NCBI GenBank assembly: GCA_028023455.1
Contig: JAQFVV010006273.1
Span: 3,732,142 to 3,796,141 of the forward strand
Length of the DNA: 64,000 bases
Source of the DNA: Epiperipatus broadwayi
Lineage: Eukaryota; Onychophora; Udeonychophora; Euonychophora; Peripatidae
Direction of reading: 5' to 3'
The notes beneath the pieces were generated by a model. It made no database searches. It was not told the DNA's origin and worked only from the letters and a program-made list of their open reading frames with translations. Below are positions 58,816 through 64,000 of this stretch, in pieces; positions within the stretch are counted from its first letter, which is position 1, and the number at the start of each line of letters is the position of its first letter. Made by a program: the position numbers and the translations under genes.

Positions 58816-59330
58816 CAAAATAGACAAAAATAACACCCAATCACCTAGAAAGTCACAAAGTAAACAAAATACAATAACTCCACATCCTCAAAAAGAAAGT
58901 AGCAAAGCCAATAAACCAAAGAAAAAACTCAACACATCACACACCAAAACTCCAATCCTGGGGGAAAAGGATGGTTTGACTGGTCATTGGAATCAGGATC
59001 TCTCACAAGAAGTAGAGCTAACCCAACAAACTATACCAAATATTAATAAATGGAAATCAAGCTCTTATAAATTCTGGGTTTATACCACAACTACCCACAT
59101 TAAAACCAGATTCACAAGAATCACAAAGTAAACACAGAGTGTCATGGGAAAAAAAAAGGAAAACCTCTGAGCCCTCTGATACTGATTAGCACCAATGGAA
59201 GATGATCCCTATTTGGAATTACCAGATTCTTTGGAAAATGAGGACCTTCCAGTACTCATGGAATCAAATCTACTTTCAACTCTCATTGGAAGAAGCATCA
59301 GATCAAAAAACCAATTATAGTCATTTACTT
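58816..59330 (+). pseudogene. LINE ORF1 remnant
   Basis: A lysine/serine/asparagine-rich frame (HPQKESSKANKPKKKLNTSH) is broken by stops at about 59128 and 59185. A following frame reads MEDDPYLELPDSLENEDLPV. I see no RRM, zinc knuckle or coiled coil, so the nucleic-acid-binding role is assumed only from position upstream of the endonuclease. Confidence 0.45.
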
Positions 59331-59382
59331 CCAAATTCTCCCCGAGACCAAGGGCCAGCTGAGGGGGCAGGGACACTATATT

Positions 59383-60060
59383 ATGAACTATAAAATTGCA
59401 GAGATTAATGTTCATGGCCTCAACTTGTTGGCCCATGCTCATGCAATTAGAAATTGGATAAGCATTAACTCTCCTCACATCCTTCTAATCGGGGAAACCA
59501 AATTCCATAATAACACTGACACTAAAATAGAAACATTAATTGCCACCATGGGCTTCACTAAATTTTCAGTTGGACATTCAGCAGCTGGGGGGGGGGGGCG
59601 GTTGGAGTATTAATTAACAAAAAATTTCCTCCAAACAAATTCTGTATACTCTATTCAGATAACAACTTAATCTTATTAGAAATAGACTATTGGGGTTACA
59701 GCATAAATCTAGCTTATATATACACTTCAAACAGTCCTACTATTTATCACAAAATCATTCAGACTTTAAATGCTATCCTTAGCAACAAATCAGGCTCTTT
59801 ACTTATATTGGGAGATTTAACACCACATATGGTCACTTTAACTTAAAATTTCTTCCACTGATAAACAGAAACTTGATGTGTAGGGAAAGATTCCTTCCTC
59901 CTGAATCCTACTCCTTTTATACCAAATCCCACCAAACCCTAATAGACCTATTATATTATTCACCAGATTTACACTTTTATCTAAATGCAAAACTTTTACC
60001 AGTTTCATTTTTGGATCATATGGCCCTTGTAGTTACTCTTGGAACCATAGCTGGCCTCCC
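59383..60060 (+). pseudogene. LINE AP-type endonuclease
   Basis: The frame from ATG 59383 has IAEINVHGLN (catalytic asparagine) and ILLIGETKFHN (catalytic glutamate). At the 12-G run (59587-59598) the frame shifts to GVLINKKFPPN and then LLILGDLTPH, the GDFN box with changed residues. Later come TLIDLLYYSPDL and SFLDHMALVV, which correspond to the IDYIL and SDH boxes; the final SDH is LDH. This domain would nick target DNA. The frameshifts and altered SDH make it inactive as read. Confidence 0.8.
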
Positions 60061-60839
60061 AACCCCAGAGGCTCTTCACAAAATCATGCAGATGGTAACA
60101 AAATCAAACATGACAGAGGCCATAGTGTCCGAATCTTATATATATTTTCACAAAATCAACATCCTTTCAAGACCAGCTGAAGAAGCCTGGTTTTCATTTG
60201 TAGGCATCCTACAGACAATATTAAAACACCACACCATGAAAGCCAAAGGCCCTAATGGCCTCTTCAGAGATCTTCTACAAATAGAGAATCTTCAGATGCT
60301 CCAAAGTCAACCTATCAAAACACAAGATATATATAGTCTTAAAAACCTATACTGATCAAGACAAAAATCCCTGGCAGAATACCTATTCATTAGGAGAGCC
60401 ATATGTTATTTATCTCAACAACACCACTGTACAAAAGGCTACTTGAGATGGGCACTTGGAGGAAAAAATAACAAAACCACTCTCACCTCCATCATTGCAG
60501 ACGGGAAAACCTTACTGGGAACACCTATGATGAACACAATAAAAGAACACTTCCGGCAAAGAATGCAAACCGCAATCTTCAATGGCACACAATCCTGGTC
60601 TGAGTTGATCCACAGGCACCACATGGGATCACAGAAAACCTACTCCAACTGAAAATATCTTCTCTTCCAGATGGTGTACATCCTGGATTACATGGGATTC
60701 CCAGATTCCTAATCCTACACCTCAATCAATTTGCAATTCCCATAATGAAGAAGATGGTGGATTACCTAGCAACTGGTAATAGAGTGATACCTAACCTTTA
60801 CCCAGTGGTGCTGGTTCCACTTATAAAAAAAAATCAGGT
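60061..60839 (+). pseudogene. LINE linker between endonuclease and RT
   Basis: A partly open stretch with LFRDLLQIENLQMLQ (about 60260) and TLTSIIADGKTLLGTPMMN (about 60480), the region linking endonuclease to RT in L1/Tx1-type elements, in which a conserved D-G precedes RT motifs. The frame breaks at about 60355 and 60652. Confidence 0.55.
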
Positions 60840-61940
60840 TATGGATCTCTCAAACATCAGACCAATTTCCATGACACCCCGTGATCAAAGACCTCATCCA
60901 ACCAAATGTCTTAAAGCACCTATCTAACAAACAATATGCCAAGAAGGGATTCTCTACTGCGCACACAATGGGCAACATAATCTCCATCATTGATTATGTC
61001 ATTATCCACCAGAAGTCAGGGCCAATAGCTATTCAACTGAACATTGCTGCAGCCTTTGACTCGGTATATATAGACATACTGTTAAATATTTTGGTCGAGT
61101 ATGATGTTCTTGCAGCTGTGGTCCAGATCATAAGCAATTTACTATACAACAGGGAAAGTTTCATCACTATGGATGGTAACATCACCTCCGGATTTAAACT
61201 GACACAAGCTCTCCCTCAGGGTTCCCCCCCTCAGTGCCCTATGCTTCATCACATATATAAATCCTCTCTTGATGGATTTGGAAAAAAATCTACCTGATCT
61301 CTTTATACCCAATTTAAACAGAGAATTTAACACATTTGCCTACATGGATGATGTAATGATCATCCTACCATCAAGAAAACATATTCTTTGCTACAAACAA
61401 TATTAAGCTGCTATACTGAGAAATACAGGCTGCAATTCAACCCCAGCAAGTCTGCCTCCTGGCAAATTGTTTCAGGAAGGAAAATCAACACCCTCTTCTC
61501 TGCCAAACCACAGAGATTATCTTGGGGTTTCCATCTTCAAATCTACCACAGCAATGATCAAAGAGATTCAGGATAACATCCTGGAAACAACAAACAAATT
61601 CATCATTTCCTTGTCACAAGTCTCCCTTTCCCTCCCTGGCAAGGTAGCACTAATTAACATGAATGTGATGCCAAAAATAACATACTTTCTTCCATTTATC
61701 AAATGCAACAAAAGCTTCATAAATAAAATAAATGGCTTGTGCTCAAGGCTTTTATGGAGAGGTAAAATGGTCATGATTAGCCTCAAAGGCACTCAACAAC
61801 CAAGAAAGCTAAATGGTCTTGCTCTCCACTCCATTCAGGCCTTGATTTACCAAAAAACCCACAACGTCATACACAACTTGGTAGCATCATATGGTTTTAA
61901 CACAATTCTCCAAGAAGCTTTGCTTCAAAAAAGGTAACAC
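60840..61940 (+). pseudogene. LINE reverse transcriptase
   Basis: The pre-motif NIRPISMT (about 60853) is followed in another frame by FSTAHTMGNIISIIDYVIIH, then motif A QLNIAAAFDSV (about 61036), in which the first catalytic aspartate is asparagine. The QGSPP box is at about 61220, the catalytic AYMDDVMII at 61338-61364, the LGVSIF segment near 61524, SLSLPGKVALINMNVMPKIT (61620) and SRLLWRGK (61745). Frameshifts near 60890, 61290, 61385 and 61470. It would prime reverse transcription at the target. Confidence 0.85.
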
Positions 61941-62248
61941 CCACTGACCGATCCCACCAGACACAAACATGGATCACTAGAAACACAAGTTTTATCAAAC
62001 AGCACTGTCCAATAACTGAGTTCACATTCAATTCTAAAATATCATTATGGCAAGCATACACAATCCTCCATCCAATCTTACATCCTATAATCAACACATT
62101 TTATTACAATAATCAGAAACTGGTATCCAACTTTAAAAGATGGAGTCTAGAGGCCAAATACCTAGACTTCCTCATTAAATACAACATTAATGGACTACCT
62201 ACTAATCACTTCCTCTTTTACAAATGAGGTCACAGCATAGACCCTACT

Positions 62249-62563
62249 TGCAGCATTTGCATGAACGGCGATGAGACATCGGAACACCTCTTCTCACAAT
62301 GTATGGGATTCAGAGTGATCCGAGAAATCATACTCTCCAACACCAAGATAGATTTCCAACTGATCTCATCTCTGAAGGATAGTATCAATACTAAAACCTA
62401 TCCAATAATACATCTCTCAATATTTTTGAACTATGCCATATGGGTTACACATTGTAAACTAATTATGGAACACCCACAACCTACTATAAAACATGTTTTT
62501 TCCAAAACAATGATTAAAATCAAGAATGAGAGACCAACTCCTGGCATTGTCAAAAACATTTGA
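62249..62563 (+). pseudogene. LINE C-terminal zinc finger region
   Basis: CSICMNGDETSEHLFSQC forms a C-x2-C-x8-H-x4-C finger (62249-62302) typical of the zf-RVT domain after LINE RTs. A tail of about 85 residues ends at a stop at 62561-62563. The 3' UTR follows, with an A/G-rich patch (62605-62628). Confidence 0.75.
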
Positions 62564-62799
62564 GGACACTTGGACATTATACAATATGCCAAACAAATAA
62601 CAAGGCAAAAAAAAGGGGGAGGGGCTAACAATCAGATAACAAATATGTGAAAGATTTAATGTTCACACCATATTGCACAACATAGACTCATCAGAACCCA
62701 AATGGAAATAACAAGATAATTAGAACAACAATGTAAACATCAATTGTATGGTTACACATCACTGTATACATTAGAAATAAATTATTATTGAAACTAAAT

Positions 62800-63180
62800 G
62801 TTTTAATCTAGTTTTTAATTTATTTTTACTAGTCCCAACATATTTCATTTCTACATTCTTTCTAAAACAATCCAAACATTTTATCAAATAAACTGAATTT
62901 ATAACCTCTAACCTATTATGTTCACCATTATTATTAATTAAAAAATCTAAACTTGCTTTTTTTTATAAACTGGACAAATTAAAACATTATATTTCCTATT
63001 AATTATTTTAACTAATTTTTTAACTTTAATAAATAAATCTTTGGATATATTGAAAGCAACATAAATAATTTTTTCTCTATTCCTATCCCTATCTAATCCC
63101 ATTCTATTTTTTATTTCATTTATATTTTTATTAGAAAATAAATGTTCAACTACACCCCTAGGATAATCATTCAAAAACAT
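62800..63180 (-). pseudogene. Penelope-like RT end, linker and GIY-YIG N-terminal half
   Basis: The minus-strand frame from 63180 starts MFLNDYPRGVVEHLFSNKNI, and later contains IIYVAFNISKDLFIKVKKL and ICPVYKKK, the RT-to-endonuclease linker of Penelope elements. After a frameshift near 62945 it continues with NSVYLIKCLDC and MKYVGTSKNKLKTRLKHL, the VYxIxC-DC and YVGxT-x-LK-R---H signature of GIY-YIG endonucleases. The LINE interrupts right after KHL. Confidence 0.88.
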
Positions 63181-63235
63181 TCAACTACACCCATAGGTTA
63201 ACCATTCAAAAAACATTCATTCCTAATAATATTAT

Positions 63236-63512
63236 TTGAATGATTAGCCTAGGTTGTAGTTGAACATTTATTTTCTAATAAAATATATATATATAAATCT
63301 AATAAAATATATATATATAAATAGAATGGAATTAGATAGGGATAGGAATAGAGAAAGTTATTTATGTTGGTTTCAATAAATCCAAAGATTTATTTATTAA
63401 AGTTAAAAAATTAGTTAAAATAATTAATAGGAAATATAATGTTTCAATTTGTCCAGTTTATAAAAAGAAAGCAAGTTTAATTTTTTTAATTAATAATAAA
63501 ATAGGTTAGAGG
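63236..63512 (+). pseudogene. Inverted second Penelope-like fragment
   Basis: This is a near-exact reverse complement of 62905-63176. It repeats the NRMGLD-to-VYKKK linker region with small differences, such as two inserted (AT)n segments near 63285-63320 that interrupt the frame. The two fragments face each other around a 60-base centre. Confidence 0.9.
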
Positions 63513-63513
63513 T

Positions 63514-64000
63514 TAGTTTATTAAGAAAAACAATATTTACAGTTGATATTTCTAATCTTCAGAAACATTCTAATGAATTGAAATTAGAACTTACAAATCG
63601 CTTTCAAGTATTAGATTTTGAACATGATTCAGATTTGAATGAAATCAATTTGAAAATAACTGATACACTTTTAAAAACTGCAACAAAGATAGCTGGTAGA
63701 AAAAAGCAGCAATTGACTAATAAAATTTCTACTGAGACTACAGAATTTATGAAGAAAAAAAGAAATATGAAGACGTACAAAAATGATGCCATAAAAAGGA
63801 TTGAATATCTCGAATTTTGTAAAATGGTATGGTAAAGAGTTGAAAATGATACAAAAAAGTATAACTGTGAAGTAACAAGGAAAGCTGTAGAAAAAAATAA
63901 AAGTCTCAAGAATGTAAAACAACATTTTGGTATTGGTAGGAAATTTATATTTGCAATAAAAAAAAATGGAATTATTACTAAAATGATAAATGACATCATG
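63514..64000 (+). pseudogene. RTE-type LINE, region before the RT (partial, runs off window)
   Basis: A plus-strand frame contains KLELTNRFQVLDFEHDSD, then NLKITDTLLKTATKIAG and IEYLEFCKMVW, followed after a stop by KYNCEVTRKAVEKNKSLKNV and an IGRKFIFAIKKNGIIT segment. RTE elements have this layout between endonuclease and RT, where ELxNRF-L is followed by basic helices and then LGRK-I--LKD-DG-I. The start near 63514 abuts the Penelope fragment, so the copy is 5' truncated there. The RT would lie beyond base 64000. Confidence 0.75.

Larger units (their letters stand above)
58816..62793 (+). mobile_element. L1/Tx1-like LINE, nearly full length, inactive
   Basis: This 3978-bp plus-strand LINE is inserted in the Penelope endonuclease. 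It carries an ORF1 remnant, an AP endonuclease, RT and a C-terminal zinc finger, then a 3' UTR with AATAAA at about 62776. The 6-bp direct repeat CTAAAT flanks it (58810-58815 and 62794-62799). The RT palm and thumb motifs (NIAAAFDSV, YMDDV, SLPGKVALIN, LLWRGK) resemble L1/Tx1-clade elements more than Jockey or RTE. Several stops and frameshifts make it inactive. Confidence 0.85.
58401..63180 (-). mobile_element. Penelope-like element 3' part, split by a LINE
   Basis: A minus-strand Penelope-like element covers the end of the RT (63180 downward), the linker and GIY-YIG endonuclease (to about 58650) and a terminal segment with the hairpin at 58428-58444. A 4-kb plus-strand LINE sits inside the endonuclease. 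The RT proper lies outside the fragment. An inverted copy of the RT-linker part follows at 63236-63512. Confidence 0.85.

Noticed and set aside
63604-63999. Minus-strand hydrophobic frames (Phe/Leu-rich)
   Set aside because: They are antisense to the RTE frame and their hydrophobicity follows from A-rich coding on the other strand.

Overview
The window is AT-rich animal nuclear DNA with no intact host gene. It is made of transposable-element relics, nested insertions, foldback elements and tandem repeats. The only recognisable host-gene sequence is a dead retrocopy of ZNHIT3, which points to a metazoan. The mix of Penelope-like, RTE and L1/Tx1-like LINEs, Gypsy elements, pogo/Tigger-like DNA transposons and very short tRNA-derived SINEs fits a lophotrochozoan, perhaps a cephalopod mollusc. 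That assignment is an inference with low confidence.

Layout. Bases 1-9.2 kb hold a foldback repeat, a minus-strand RTE LINE relic with a (CAT)n 3' end, a tRNA-derived SINE, several copies of an unclassified dispersed repeat (called R1 here) and a perfect 47-bp-arm hairpin. 9221-14631 is a complete but dead Gypsy retrotransposon with two LTRs, PBS, gag, protease, RT, RNase H, integrase and polypurine tract. 14.6-20.6 kb is featureless AT-rich DNA. 20.6-30.8 kb is an older relative of the same Gypsy family, interrupted by a solo LTR, by a 3.1-kb insertion and, inside its 3' LTR, by a 1.6-kb element with long inverted ends that carry LINE zinc-finger coding sequence.

30.8-49.8 kb is mostly non-coding, with foldback MITEs, four short SINEs and a SINE-tail fragment, R1 copies, a LINE RT relic, tandem arrays, a pogo/Tigger-like element with TA target duplications and a Penelope-like C-terminal fragment. 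50.2-56.6 kb carries a Penelope-like RT relic, a BED-finger (hAT-type) fragment, a repeat present twice, a gag relic and the ZNHIT3 retrocopy. 57.2-58.2 kb is a four-copy, 242-bp satellite array. 58.4-63.5 kb is a minus-strand Penelope-like element split inside its GIY-YIG endonuclease by a 4-kb L1/Tx1-like LINE with a clean 6-bp target duplication, followed by an inverted second Penelope fragment. The window ends in a plus-strand RTE LINE that runs off the edge.

No operons or interacting genes exist here. The value of the window lies in the insertion order and in the repeat families it exposes. All family calls come from reading motifs by eye; no database search was run.
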